NCBI RefSeq assembly: GCF_002915175.1
Contig: NZ_NXEJ01000008.1
Location: forward strand, 283,096 to 347,095
DNA length: 64,000 nucleotides
DNA from: Agrobacterium rosae
GTDB taxonomy: Bacteria > Pseudomonadota > Alphaproteobacteria > Rhizobiales > Rhizobiaceae
Reading direction: 5' to 3'
The translations under genes and the position numbers were made by a program. The notes beneath the pieces were generated by a model that was not told the DNA's origin, ran no database searches, and was given only the letters and a program-made list of their open reading frames with translations. Position 1 is the stretch's first letter. Every line of letters starts with the position of its first letter. Below, piece by piece: positions 54,601-63,570 of this stretch.

Positions 54601-55221
54601 TCAAATGTCGAAGAAGACCGTTTCACTGTCACCTTGAAGGTGGATGTCGAAGCGATATGTGCCCTCTCCTTCCTTTTTAGCGATCAACGTTGCAAGCCTT
54701 GGTTTGTGCTCGACACGGGCCAGAATTGGGTCAACCGCATTGGCATCGGTTTCTTCCGGGAAATACATGCGGGTGTGCAGGCCAATATTGATGCCGCGTG
54801 CGACGATCCAGAAGGTGATGTGCGGGGCCATCCAGCGCCCGTCATTGAACGGCACCTTGCCCGGCTTGATGCTTTCAAACACGAATTCGCCCGTGTCCAT
54901 ATCACCGGGAGAGCGGCCCCAACCGGAAAAATTCGGATCGGCTGCACCGCGTGTCTCGCTGGGGCTGTTATAAAGCCCTTGCGCATCCGCCTGCCAAATT
55001 TCGATCAGCGCATCCTTCAGGGCATTACCGCCACCATCGTAAACGGTGCCGCGAATGGTGATCCGCTCGCCCTTGGCGTTCTCATTATAAAGCGCGCCTG
55101 AGCCGAGATCCTCGGAAAAGATGCCGCGAATACCGACGAAGTTAGGCGTGCAGCCGATATGGACATAGGGACCAGCGGTCTGCGAAGCGCTTTCCTTGAA
55201 GTAATAAAGTGGCTGAACCAT
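54601..55221 (-). CDS. pcaG: Protocatechuate 3,4-dioxygenase alpha subunit
   Basis: The 206-residue subunit pairs with PcaH in the intradiol ring-cleaving dioxygenase. N-terminal YFKESASQTAGPYVHIGCTP and the middle IRGTVYDGGGNALKDALIEIWQA fit the family; as expected for the alpha chain, the tyrosine and histidine iron ligands are not all present. The start is one base after the pcaH stop (GGAGGG site about 8 bases upstream), so translation is coupled. Confidence 0.95.
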   Translation of the reverse strand: MVQPLYYFKESASQTAGPYVHIGCTPNFVGIRGIFSEDLGSGALYNENAKGERITIRGTVYDGGGNALKDALIEIWQADAQGLYNSPSETRGAADPNFSGWGRSPGDMDTGEFVFESIKPGKVPFNDGRWMAPHITFWIVARGINIGLHTRMYFPEETDANAVDPILARVEHKPRLATLIAKKEGEGTYRFDIHLQGDSETVFFDI

Positions 55222-55222
55222 T

Positions 55223-55963
55223 TTAATTTCCCTCCACGCGATTTTCAAACAGGGTGGAGCGGCGTCCGCGCAGCACGATATCGAACTTGTAAGCGCGCAT
55301 GTCCATGGGAATGGCATTGGTCATGTCGAGTGCCGCAACCAGCCGCTCGACCGCTGCTTTGTCAGGGATTGTTTTAACGATCGGACATTGCCAGATCATC
55401 GGGTCGCCCTCGAAATACATCTGGGTGATCAGGCGCTGCGCAAAACCGTGGCCGAAGACGGAAAAATGGATGTGCGCCGGACGCCAGTCATTCACGCCGT
55501 TTGGCCATGGATAGGCTCCGGGCATGATCGTCTTGAACCAGTAATAGCCATCCGCATCCGTGATCGTGCGGCCGACACCACCGAAATTCGGATCGACGGC
55601 AGCCAGATAGCTTTCCTTCTTGTGAAGATACCGCCCCCCGGCATTGGCCTGCCAGAATTCCACCAATGCACCATCCACGCCTTTGCCGCGCTCATCCAGA
55701 ACACGGCCATGCACCAATATGCGCGGGCCGATAGGCATTTCGCCGGGCCGGGCGTAATTGAGGATAAGGTCATTATCCAGCGGGTTGAGCATGCTGTGGC
55801 CGAAGACCGGACCCGTAATTTCGCTCTTGGTGGATTCCAGCGAAATTAGAGCTCGCTGCGGCGAACGAAGAACCGAAGTCTTATATCCCGGCGCAAAAGC
55901 AGGCGGGTGAATGCTGCGGTCTCTGGCAAAAAACGGTCCGGTTTCGGGCAGTGTGTTGGTCAT
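55223..55963 (-). CDS. pcaH: Protocatechuate 3,4-dioxygenase beta subunit
   Basis: The 246-residue subunit holds the non-haem Fe(III) site that opens protocatechuate to beta-carboxy-cis,cis-muconate. Iron ligands are visible as the tyrosines in [10 protein letters not shown] and GAYPWPN and the histidines in [12 protein letters not shown]. Its start overlaps the end of pcaC by 4 bases. Confidence 0.96.
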   Translation of the reverse strand: MTNTLPETGPFFARDRSIHPPAFAPGYKTSVLRSPQRALISLESTKSEITGPVFGHSMLNPLDNDLILNYARPGEMPIGPRILVHGRVLDERGKGVDGALVEFWQANAGGRYLHKKESYLAAVDPNFGGVGRTITDADGYYWFKTIMPGAYPWPNGVNDWRPAHIHFSVFGHGFAQRLITQMYFEGDPMIWQCPIVKTIPDKAAVERLVAALDMTNAIPMDMRAYKFDIVLRGRRSTLFENRVEGN

Positions 55964-56376
55964 TTCTGTTCCTCCTCACGCGAAGAAGCAGCCCGCATCT
56001 CCGCGAGCGTATTCTTCGCAATCTTGAAAGCATGGTTGGCGGCAGGAACGCCAGCATAAATGGCGACATGCATCAGCGCTTCGCGGATATCCTCTTCCGT
56101 TGCACCGGTATTAGCCGTGGCGCGCACATGCATGGCGACTTCCTCATCCTGGCCGAGCGCAGCAAGCAGCGCTATCGTTACAATAGAGCGCTCGCGCTTC
56201 GTCCACTGCGTACCCGACCAGACATTTCCCCAGGCCGACTCCGTAATCAACTGCTGAAAGGGTTGATCGAACGGCGTGGATGCCGCTTGCGCGCGGTCCA
56301 CATGCGCGTTGCCCAAAACCTCTCGACGGGTTTTCATGCCGGCATCGAACCTATCAGTCTTATTCGCATCAGCCAT
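55960..56376 (-). CDS. pcaC: 4-carboxymuconolactone decarboxylase
   Basis: The 138-residue AhpD-like enzyme decarboxylates gamma-carboxymuconolactone to beta-ketoadipate enol-lactone. It shows [34 protein letters not shown] and [15 protein letters not shown], the conserved histidine being in the last. It is separate from PcaD, not fused as in Actinobacteria. It follows pcaD by 3 bases. Confidence 0.95.
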   Translation of the reverse strand: MADANKTDRFDAGMKTRREVLGNAHVDRAQAASTPFDQPFQQLITESAWGNVWSGTQWTKRERSIVTIALLAALGQDEEVAMHVRATANTGATEEDIREALMHVAIYAGVPAANHAFKIAKNTLAEMRAASSREEEQK

Positions 56377-56379
56377 GGA

Positions 56380-57177
56380 TCAAAGCTCCGGCAAGGATTT
56401 TATGAAAACATCGACAGCAGCAGCGTAGGCAGCAGGCTGTTCGAGACACGGTATATGTCCACAATTCTCGATCACAGAGACGCTACTATTGGGTATGAGA
56501 GCTGCAAGCTCACGAACCAGTTCTGGCGGCGTCGAGCCATCGCCATCACCCGCAACGCACAATGTCGGCACTGCGATCTTGCTTGCAAGTGCGGTAAAAT
56601 CCGCATCACGAATGGCAGCACACGTTCCGGCATAACCCGACGCATCCTGGCGGGCGAGCATGGTGCGTGCACCAAGATAGGCAGCATTATCCGGCTGGCG
56701 AAATATCGGTGTAAACCAACGCTCCATGACACCATTCACCAGAGGCGCGAGGCCATCACGTTCAATCTTGCCGATACGGTCATTCCACATGTCCGCAGTG
56801 CCAATCTTGTGCGCGGTGTTGCTGAGGATCAGCGCGCGGACGAGATCCGGGCGACGAGCGTAAACACCCTGCGCTATCAAGCCTCCGACGGAAAGCCCCC
56901 AGATGATGGCGTGTTTGATGGAGAGATGATCGAGCAGAATTGCGAGGTCATCAACATGGTCGTCTATTGAATAAGGTGTGACGCCAGTGTCCGACAGCCC
57001 GTGCCCGCGCTTGTCGTGCAGGATATAAGCATATCGCTCCCCAAGCGTGTCCATCACCGCGTTCCAGATACGAAAATCGGTACCCAGCGAGTTGATGAAA
57101 ACGATAACCGGCTTGTCTTTATCCAGATCAACCGCGCGATAATGGATCGCCCGATCGTTAGACAGCAAAAATTGCAT
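56380..57177 (-). CDS. pcaD: 3-oxoadipate enol-lactonase
   Basis: The 265-residue alpha/beta hydrolase opens the enol-lactone to beta-ketoadipate. The nucleophile elbow is GLSVGGLIAQG (Ser near residue 103), with the acid in the C-terminal half and His in ENCGHIPCLEQP. Two ATGs lie after AGGAGG; the one at 57177 has the proper 7-base spacing. It is the first gene of pcaDCHGB and is divergent from pcaQ. Confidence 0.94.
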   Translation of the reverse strand: MQFLLSNDRAIHYRAVDLDKDKPVIVFINSLGTDFRIWNAVMDTLGERYAYILHDKRGHGLSDTGVTPYSIDDHVDDLAILLDHLSIKHAIIWGLSVGGLIAQGVYARRPDLVRALILSNTAHKIGTADMWNDRIGKIERDGLAPLVNGVMERWFTPIFRQPDNAAYLGARTMLARQDASGYAGTCAAIRDADFTALASKIAVPTLCVAGDGDGSTPPELVRELAALIPNSSVSVIENCGHIPCLEQPAAYAAAVDVFIKSLPEL

Positions 57178-57247
57178 GCGCATTCCTCCTGTTGACGATA
57201 TTGCAAGATGGAAAAGGTTAAGTAAAATAAGTTTTTCATCACAAAAC

Positions 57248-57263
57248 ATAACCCACAGATTAT
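57248..57263 (+). promoter_or_regulatory. Likely PcaQ-binding site between pcaD and pcaQ
   Basis: ATAACC-CACA-GATTAT closely resembles the ATAACC-N4-GGTTAA PcaQ site that I recall being described for Sinorhizobium meliloti. It lies in the divergent promoter region just before pcaQ, as expected for a LysR-type activator. Confidence 0.55.
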
Positions 57264-57268
57264 GATTC

Positions 57269-58183
57269 ATGCTCGATGCGCGTCTGAAATTTCGTCACAT
57301 CCAGACTTTTGTAGAGATCGCTCGCCATAAAAGCGTGGCGCAGGCGGCGGCTGTTTTGCGCATCAGCCAGCCTGCGGTAACGAAAACCGTTCGTGAACTG
57401 GAAGACGTGCTGGGTGTTGCCCTGCTCGAACGCGATGGCCGTGGCATCAAGCTCAGCCGCTACGGCGAGATATTTCTGAAACATGCCGGAGCAACGATGA
57501 CGGCGTTGCGCCAGGCGGTAGATTCCGTTTCGCAGGATGCTGCGAAAGTAGGTCTACCGGTCAGGATCGGTGCGCTGCCGACGGTGTCCGTCAGCATCAT
57601 GCCGAAAGCCATGGCCAGCTTTTTGAAAGAAGACACAGGCAGCACGGTCAAAATCGTGACCGGAGAGAACGCGGTGCTGCTGGAGCAATTGCGGGTCGGC
57701 GAACTGGATCTCGTCGTCGGTCGTCTGGCAACACCGGAAAAGATGAGTGGATTCTCGTTCGAGCATCTTTATTCGGAAAGAGTGCGTTTCGTCGTGCGGG
57801 CCGATCATCCCCTGCTGGCGGAAAGCAGATCCATCTTCGAGCGACTTCACGAATTTCCAGTTTTAACGCCGACGCACAATTCCGTCATCGGCCCAGTCGT
57901 CGATCAATTCCTGCTCGCGCATGGGGTCGCACCCCTGCCAACCCGGATCGAGACGGTTTCGGACGCATTCGGCAGGGCATTTTTGAGAATGAGCGATGCC
58001 ATCTGGATCATCTCGGAAGGTGTTGTTGCGGCGGATATCGCTGACGGGACGCTCGCCATGCTGCCGCTAGACACGGCTGATACGAGCGGCCCTGTGGGAT
58101 TGACAATGCGCGCCGATACGCAACCCTCTCTGCCGCTTGCGCTGCTCATGCAAACGATCCGCGAAACCGCTGGCACGCTTTGA
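57269..58183 (+). CDS. pcaQ: LysR-type activator of the protocatechuate operon
   Basis: The 304-residue regulator has an N-terminal winged helix-turn-helix (FVEIARHKSVAQAAAVLRIS, PAVTKTVRELEDVLGVALLE) and a C-terminal periplasmic-binding-like domain. In Agrobacterium and Sinorhizobium, PcaQ activates pcaDCHGB in response to beta-carboxymuconate and its lactone. It is divergent from pcaD with 91 bp between them. Confidence 0.93.
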   Translation: MLDARLKFRHIQTFVEIARHKSVAQAAAVLRISQPAVTKTVRELEDVLGVALLERDGRGIKLSRYGEIFLKHAGATMTALRQAVDSVSQDAAKVGLPVRIGALPTVSVSIMPKAMASFLKEDTGSTVKIVTGENAVLLEQLRVGELDLVVGRLATPEKMSGFSFEHLYSERVRFVVRADHPLLAESRSIFERLHEFPVLTPTHNSVIGPVVDQFLLAHGVAPLPTRIETVSDAFGRAFLRMSDAIWIISEGVVAADIADGTLAMLPLDTADTSGPVGLTMRADTQPSLPLALLMQTIRETAGTL

Positions 58184-58189
58184 GGCAAC

Positions 58190-58948
58190 TCAAACCAGCA
58201 TTCTGCGCAGTTCGGCCTGAACGACGAGCAAGGGCGGAAGATATTGTTCGACAAGATCGTCCATCGACGCCGCAGTCGCAGGCAGCCCGACATTGAGTGC
58301 CGCAACCGTCTGGCCGCGCATGTTGAGGATAGGCACCGCAATGGACCGCAGGCCGACCTCGACTTCCTGATCGATCAGTGAATAACCCCGCGCTCTAATG
58401 CGAGCCAGTTCTGCCGTCAGCGTCTCCCTGTCGGTCAATGTCCTTGGCGTGCGCGCTTCGAGATGCGAGATATCGAGGATGCGTTGGCAGTCTGGTTCCG
58501 TCAGGGCTGATAGCAGCACGCGACCCATGGAGGTGCAATAGGCCGGCAGTCGCGAACCCGGCATGAGTGCAATCGACATGACACGGCGCTGTGCTGCGCG
58601 GGCGACATAGACGATTTCCGCTTCATCCAGAATGGACACAGACGTGCTCTGGCCGATCCGTTCCGACAATTGATCGAGCAGCGGCTGAACGATACGCGGC
58701 AGCGGCATGGTGGCAAGACAACCGGTGCCCAGACGCAGAACTTTCGGGGTTACGGTAAAGAACTTCCCGTCATAGGCTGCATATCCAAGCTCTGCCAATG
58801 TCAGCAGGCAACGCCGTGTCGTGGCCCTGTCCAGACCGGCGATGTCTGCTGCTTGGGAAATGGAAAGCCGCGGATGCTCGGCACTAAATGCCTCGATCAC
58901 CTTCAGACCCTTTGCGAGCCCTCCCATCAAGTCTCTCTCGCTGGCCAT
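58190..58948 (-). CDS. pcaR: IclR-type regulator of pcaIJF
   Basis: The 252-residue regulator has an N-terminal helix-turn-helix (GLKVIEAFSAEHPRLSISQAA, LDRATTRRCLLTLAELGY) and a C-terminal effector domain (MPGSRLPAYCTSMGRVLLSA, the typical IclR loop; VAALNVGLPA). PcaR-type proteins respond to beta-ketoadipate. The start at 58948 (MASERDLMGG) is preferred, since the longer frame would run over the operator at 58965-58979. It faces pcaI across 119 bp, and its 3' end is 6 bp from that of pcaQ. Confidence 0.9.
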   Translation of the reverse strand: MASERDLMGGLAKGLKVIEAFSAEHPRLSISQAADIAGLDRATTRRCLLTLAELGYAAYDGKFFTVTPKVLRLGTGCLATMPLPRIVQPLLDQLSERIGQSTSVSILDEAEIVYVARAAQRRVMSIALMPGSRLPAYCTSMGRVLLSALTEPDCQRILDISHLEARTPRTLTDRETLTAELARIRARGYSLIDQEVEVGLRSIAVPILNMRGQTVAALNVGLPATAASMDDLVEQYLPPLLVVQAELRRMLV

Positions 58949-58964
58949 ATGATGCGTCCATTTT

Positions 58965-58979
58965 GTGCGATAATCGAAC
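58965..58979. promoter_or_regulatory. IclR/PcaR-type operator between pcaR and pcaI
   Basis: GTGCGATAATCGAAC is nearly the inverse of the GTTCGATAATCGCAC palindrome known for PcaU/PobR/PcaR. A wider inverted repeat, TTTGTGCG (58962-58969) and CGCACAAA (58993-59000), adds a third half-site, as in those operators. Confidence 0.7.
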
Positions 58980-59067
58980 AAAAGTTACATACCGCACAAA
59001 TACCTTGCAGTCGAGCCCGGTTCGGATTTACCTCAACACAACGAAAGAGCATCGCTTGGGAGGCACC

Positions 59068-59775
59068 ATGGATAAAACGATCAAAAGCGCGGCTGAGGCG
59101 GTCTCCGCTATCGGTGACGGCGCGACGGTGATGATAGGCGGCTTTGGCGGCTCCGGTGCGCCGATTGAATTGATCCATGCGCTGATCGACAAAGGTTCGA
59201 AAAACCTCACCGTCATCAACAACAATGCCGGTAACGGACGCATCGGCATTGCCGCCATGATCGATGCTGGCATGGTCAGAAAGATGATCTGCTCCTTCCC
59301 CCGCTCCTCCGATCCGCGCGCCTTCACCGACCGCTATCTGGCGGGTGAGATCGAACTGGAACTGGTTCCGCAGGGCACGCTGGCCGAACGTATTCGTGCA
59401 GGTGGGGCTGGTATTCCGGCATTCTACACGCCAACCGCCTATGGCACTGAACTTGCCGATGGCAAGCCGATTGCCGAATTCGACGGACGCCATTATGTGC
59501 AGGAGCGCTGGCTGAAAGCGGATTTCGCCATCGTCAAGGCGCATCTGGGCGACACCCAAGGCAACCTGACCTACAGCAAGGCTGGCCGCAACTTCAACCC
59601 GCTGATGTGCATGGCCGCGGCAACGACGATTGCCCAGGTTTCAAAACTCGTCCCCGCAGGCGGGATCGATCCGGAGCAAGTCGTCACACCGGGAATATTC
59701 GTCAACGGCGTGGTCGAAATCAATGATCCGCAACAGGAAGAAGCCTTGATCCGCGCAGGAGTGGCCTACGTATGA
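59068..59775 (+). CDS. pcaI: 3-oxoadipate CoA-transferase subunit A
   Basis: The 235-residue subunit, with PcaJ, moves CoA from succinyl-CoA to beta-ketoadipate. It has the CoA-transferase family 1 glycine-rich start (GATVMIGGFGGSGAPIELI) and the NNNAGNGRIGIAA segment. GGGAGG lies 4-9 bases before the ATG at 59068. The gene starts the pcaIJF operon and overlaps pcaJ by 4 bases. Confidence 0.95.
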   Translation: MDKTIKSAAEAVSAIGDGATVMIGGFGGSGAPIELIHALIDKGSKNLTVINNNAGNGRIGIAAMIDAGMVRKMICSFPRSSDPRAFTDRYLAGEIELELVPQGTLAERIRAGGAGIPAFYTPTAYGTELADGKPIAEFDGRHYVQERWLKADFAIVKAHLGDTQGNLTYSKAGRNFNPLMCMAAATTIAQVSKLVPAGGIDPEQVVTPGIFVNGVVEINDPQQEEALIRAGVAYV

Positions 59776-60473
59776 CCGATACTCAAGCTCTCAACACATT
59801 CGAAGACATCAAGCTCTCCAATGCGCAGATCGCGTGGCGCGCCGCGCAGGACATTGCCGACGGGGCCTATGTCAATCTGGGCATCGGCTTTCCGGAAATG
59901 GTTGCGCGTTATCAGCCGCCGGGCCGCGAGGCGATTTTTCACACCGAAAACGGCATTCTCAACTTCGGCGAAGCGCCGCCTGAGGGCGAGGAAGACTGGG
60001 ATCTGATCAATGCCGGCAAGAAGGCCGTGACGCTGAAGCCGGGTGCTGCCTTCTTCCACCACGCGGATAGTTTCGCGATGGTGCGCGGTGGGCATCTGGA
60101 TGTCGCAATTCTGGGTGCCTATCAGGTTGCGCAGAATGGCGATCTCGCAAACTGGCGGGTCGGCTCCAAGGGCGTGCCTGCCGTGGGCGGCGCGATGGAC
60201 CTCGTCCACGGCGCAAAACAGGTTTTCGTCATTACGGAACATGTGACGAAGAAGGGTGAACCCAAGCTCGTAGAAAAATGCGCATTTCCTCTGACCGGCG
60301 TCGGCTGCATCACGCGCATCTATACCAGCCATGCGGTGGTGGATGTCGTGGACGGTCACTTCGTCTTGCGGGAAAAGCTGGCGGGCATGAGCATTGAAGA
60401 CCTGCAAGCCATGACCGGGGCCAAGCTGCACACGGATGGCCCCGTGGCCGATCTTGTTGCTCCCGAACTGTGA
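59772..60473 (+). CDS. pcaJ: 3-oxoadipate CoA-transferase subunit B
   Basis: The 233-residue partner of PcaI carries the catalytic glutamate, in the segment HTENGILNFGEAP near residue 60. Other family parts are YVNLGIGFPEMVARY and RGGHLDVAILGAYQV. It is translationally coupled to pcaI by ATGA and followed after 10 bases by pcaF. Confidence 0.95.
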   Translation: MTDTQALNTFEDIKLSNAQIAWRAAQDIADGAYVNLGIGFPEMVARYQPPGREAIFHTENGILNFGEAPPEGEEDWDLINAGKKAVTLKPGAAFFHHADSFAMVRGGHLDVAILGAYQVAQNGDLANWRVGSKGVPAVGGAMDLVHGAKQVFVITEHVTKKGEPKLVEKCAFPLTGVGCITRIYTSHAVVDVVDGHFVLREKLAGMSIEDLQAMTGAKLHTDGPVADLVAPEL

Positions 60474-60483
60474 GGTATCCGAT

Positions 60484-61689
60484 ATGACTGACGTCTTTAT
60501 CTGCGACTATATTCGCACTCCCATCGGTCGCTTCGGCGGCGCGCTCTCCTCCGTTCGCGCTGACGATCTCGGCGCAATTCCCTTGAAAGTATTGATGGAA
60601 CGCAACCCATCGGTCGATTGGGAAGCGGTGGACGACGTGATTTTCGGCTGCGCCAATCAGGCCGGTGAAGACAACCGCAATGTCGCGCGTATGTCCCTGC
60701 TGCTTTCAGGACTGCCGGTTTCCGTGACGGGAACCACCATCAACCGCCTGTGCGGGTCCGGCATGGACGCCGTCATCGCGGCCGCGCGCGCCATAAAATC
60801 TGGCGAAGCCGAGTTGATGATTGCCGGTGGCGTGGAGAGCATGAGCCGCGCGCCCTTCGTGATGCCAAAGGCGGATGCGGCTTTTTCCCGCAACGCCGAG
60901 ATTTACGACACCACCATCGGCTGGCGCTTCGTGAACCCGGCCATGAAAGCGCTCCACGGTGTCGATTCCATGCCCGAGACGGGCGACAATGTCGCTATCG
61001 ACTACGGCGTGTCCCGCGAGGATCAGGACGCCTTTGCGGTGCGCAGCCAACAGAAAGCGGCGCAAGCGCAAGCCGACGGAAGGCTGGCGAAGGAAATCAC
61101 GCCGGTCAGCATTTTACAGCGCAAGGGAGATCCTGTCATCGTTTGCAAGGATGAACATCCGCGCGAAACCAGCATCGAAGCGCTGGCGAAGTTGAGGCCT
61201 GTCAATCGCATGGACGGCGCGACGGTGACGGCGGGTAACGCATCAGGCGTCAATGACGGTGCAGCAGCCTTGATCATCGCATCTGCGGAAGCAGCCAAGA
61301 AATATGGTCTGACACCGATTGCCCGCATTCTCGGCGGCGCGACGGCTGGCGTTCCTCCCCGCGTCATGGGCATAGGCCCTGCCCCCGCCTCACAGAAGCT
61401 TCTGGCCCGTCTTGGCTTAAAGCAGGAGCAGTTGGATGTCATCGAACTCAATGAGGCGTTTGCGTCGCAAGGGCTTGCAACGCTGCGGCAGCTTGGTGTT
61501 GCCGACGACGACGCGCGCGCCAACATCAATGGCGGCGCGATTGCTCTCGGTCATCCGCTTGGCATGAGTGGAGCGCGCATCGCGGGTACGGCAGCGCTGG
61601 AACTTTCGCTGACCGGCAAGAGCAAAGCACTCGCCACTATGTGCATCGGTGTCGGTCAAGGCATCGCGATCGCTCTCGAACGGGTGTGA
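60484..61689 (+). CDS. pcaF: 3-oxoadipyl-CoA thiolase
   Basis: The 401-residue thiolase splits beta-ketoadipyl-CoA into succinyl-CoA and acetyl-CoA, the last pathway step. The acyl-accepting cysteine is in NRLCGSGMDAV (near residue 90); the other catalytic residues are in NGGAIALGHPLGMSGAR and ATMCIGVGQGIA near the C-terminus. The start at 60484 gives the family N-terminus MTDVFICDYIRTPIGRFGG. Confidence 0.96.
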   Translation: MTDVFICDYIRTPIGRFGGALSSVRADDLGAIPLKVLMERNPSVDWEAVDDVIFGCANQAGEDNRNVARMSLLLSGLPVSVTGTTINRLCGSGMDAVIAAARAIKSGEAELMIAGGVESMSRAPFVMPKADAAFSRNAEIYDTTIGWRFVNPAMKALHGVDSMPETGDNVAIDYGVSREDQDAFAVRSQQKAAQAQADGRLAKEITPVSILQRKGDPVIVCKDEHPRETSIEALAKLRPVNRMDGATVTAGNASGVNDGAAALIIASAEAAKKYGLTPIARILGGATAGVPPRVMGIGPAPASQKLLARLGLKQEQLDVIELNEAFASQGLATLRQLGVADDDARANINGGAIALGHPLGMSGARIAGTAALELSLTGKSKALATMCIGVGQGIAIALERV

Positions 61690-61696
61690 GCGCACC

Positions 61697-61733
61697 TCAC
61701 CATCGCAAACCGAAACGCTTCTTGCGATGGTGA
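61697..61733. terminator. Hairpin between convergent pcaF and binding-protein gene
   Basis: TCACCATCGCAA (61697-61708) and TTGCGATGGTGA (61722-61733) form a perfect 12-bp stem with a 13-nt loop. T runs are short, so it may end both transcripts only in part. Confidence 0.65.
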
Positions 61734-61734
61734 C

Positions 61735-62634
61735 TTATTGTATCGGTGCAGGGTTTGCCAGCGTGGCCTTCAACATTTCACTCATGGGAACGTTGAGAAT
61801 GATACCTTTGCCGGGAATAGGGCTTTCGAACCAACGCTTATAGAGCTCGGCCATATCAGGGCTTTTGTAAATTTCGGTAAGGGCATCATTCACAGCGGCG
61901 GTGAACTCGGTGTCGTTCAGTCGCATCATGAAGCCGAAAGGCTGAGAACCAGTCACCTTCTCGGTCGAGACTTGGTAATCCGTCGGATTTTTGCTCTGCG
62001 CAATCATCGTGCTTAGCAACACTTCGTCCATTGCAAAGGCAGACACCCGCCCATCCGTCACAAGGTCAAATGCGGCCTGCAAGGAATCCATTGGAACGAC
62101 GGAAATATTGAGCTTCTGGGCGCGGTTGATTTCGTTGATGTCACTGACATTGACCGTGCCAAGCGCCACACTGACGGATCGCCCTTTTAGATCCGCAACT
62201 GTCTCAAGATGATTTTTAGCAAGAGACACGTAACGCGTTGCACTGTAAAAATGGCTGATGGCGAAATTGGCGCTTTTTCGTCTCTCCACCGTATTGGTGC
62301 TGGCATTGCACTCAATGTCGATCGTGCCATCATTGAGCAGCTGAATACGATTGCTGGGTGTGCGCGGCACGAATTCGATGTCGATGGCTCCCAGCTTCAA
62401 GCGCGTTTTGAGTTTCTCAGCAACCTGACGGCAGAGATCGATGGAATAACCAACCACCTCACCACTCGGTGCCGTGAATGAGAACGGTGCGGTTACGCCG
62501 TAACCTATCCTGATCTTGCCGGTTTCCCTGATACGCTCAAGCGTCGGTGTGTTGAATTCGGCAAAAGCGAAAGTGGCAGACAGCATCAACAGCGCCGCTG
62601 GTAGAACGAGGAAATCGGAAAGAGTACGTCTCAT
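61735..62634 (-). CDS. Periplasmic amino-acid-type binding protein (GltI-like), second of a tandem pair
   Basis: The 299-residue protein has a signal peptide (residues 1-25) and the family 3 solute-binding fold: FNTPTLERIRETGKIRIGYG, PFSFTAPSGEVVGYSIDLC, DIECNASTNTVERR, DLKGRSVSVALGTVNVSDIN. This pattern is closest to glutamate/aspartate-binding GltI. It overlaps its paralogue upstream by 4 bases. No permease or ATPase gene is adjacent, and an EAL-domain gene heads the set, so a sensory role is possible. Confidence 0.87.
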   Translation of the reverse strand: MRRTLSDFLVLPAALLMLSATFAFAEFNTPTLERIRETGKIRIGYGVTAPFSFTAPSGEVVGYSIDLCRQVAEKLKTRLKLGAIDIEFVPRTPSNRIQLLNDGTIDIECNASTNTVERRKSANFAISHFYSATRYVSLAKNHLETVADLKGRSVSVALGTVNVSDINEINRAQKLNISVVPMDSLQAAFDLVTDGRVSAFAMDEVLLSTMIAQSKNPTDYQVSTEKVTGSQPFGFMMRLNDTEFTAAVNDALTEIYKSPDMAELYKRWFESPIPGKGIILNVPMSEMLKATLANPAPIQ

Positions 62635-63566
62635 TGCAAGTACTCCTTGGGATCATGAAACGCAGCCTGTAGTTCCGAAGACATCGGCAGATTGAAATTG
62701 CGACCTTCCGGCGGGATAGGAGACATGAACCATTTGTCGTAGATGCGGTTGATTTCACCGCTGACGAACAGCTGTCGCAAAGCATCGTTCACCACCTTAT
62801 TGAACGCATCGTCGCCCTTGCGCATCAATATTCCATAGGGCTCCGGTGGACCGAACGTCTCCGACGAGATCATGTAATCATCGGGAGACTTGGAAAACGC
62901 GACATGTGCCGCGAGCAAGACGCCATCCATGACGAATGCCGTTGCCTTGTTTGTTTCCACGAAGGCAAAACCATCGGAATTCTGTCGCGCCAACATCGCC
63001 GAAATATTGAGATTGTCGGCGCGGTTGATGTTCTGCAACTGATCGACATTCACCGTCCCGGTGGTGGAGGCGACTGTGCGTCCGGCCAAATCCCTTATGC
63101 TTTTGACTTGGCTGGATTTTTTCGCCACGAAACGGGTCGCCGTGATGAAGTGCGGATAGGAGAAGGCGACCTGCTCGCGCCGTTCCGCATTGTTGGTGGT
63201 GGCACTGCACTCCAGATCGATCTTGCCGCTTTTAACCAGAAGAAAACGCGTGGCCGGCGTTGCGATGACGTAATTGATATTGATTTTGTCCAGATTGAGC
63301 TGAGCCCGGATATGTTCTGCAATGTCGTTGCACAGTTCAACCGTATATCCGATAGCGCTACCATCCGCTGTCTTGTAGGCGAAAGGGACCTCATCTTCAC
63401 GATAACCGATCGATATCGTTTTCGTTCGGGCAATCTTGTCCAAGGTGCCGCTCTCTTGCGCATGGGCCAAAGACGCGGCACCGCCTGAGATCTGAAACAG
63501 GATTGCACTGGAAAGCGCGAATTTTAAAAGCTTTTTATTCACACACCAAAACTGAGGATATCGCAT
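62631..63566 (-). CDS. Periplasmic amino-acid-type binding protein (GltI-like), first of a tandem pair
   Basis: The 311-residue paralogue shares the same layout (ISIGYREDEVPFAYKTADGS, DLECSATTNNAERREQVAFS, DLAGRTVASTTGTVNVDQL). The N-terminus is long (about 36 residues) with a hydrophobic core KFALSSAILFQISGG and a cut near AHA-QE. It starts about 5 bases after the EAL gene stop, with AGGAG inside the end of that gene, so expression is coupled. Confidence 0.87.
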   Translation of the reverse strand: MRYPQFWCVNKKLLKFALSSAILFQISGGAASLAHAQESGTLDKIARTKTISIGYREDEVPFAYKTADGSAIGYTVELCNDIAEHIRAQLNLDKININYVIATPATRFLLVKSGKIDLECSATTNNAERREQVAFSYPHFITATRFVAKKSSQVKSIRDLAGRTVASTTGTVNVDQLQNINRADNLNISAMLARQNSDGFAFVETNKATAFVMDGVLLAAHVAFSKSPDDYMISSETFGPPEPYGILMRKGDDAFNKVVNDALRQLFVSGEINRIYDKWFMSPIPPEGRNFNLPMSSELQAAFHDPKEYLQ

Positions 63567-63570
63567 TCTT

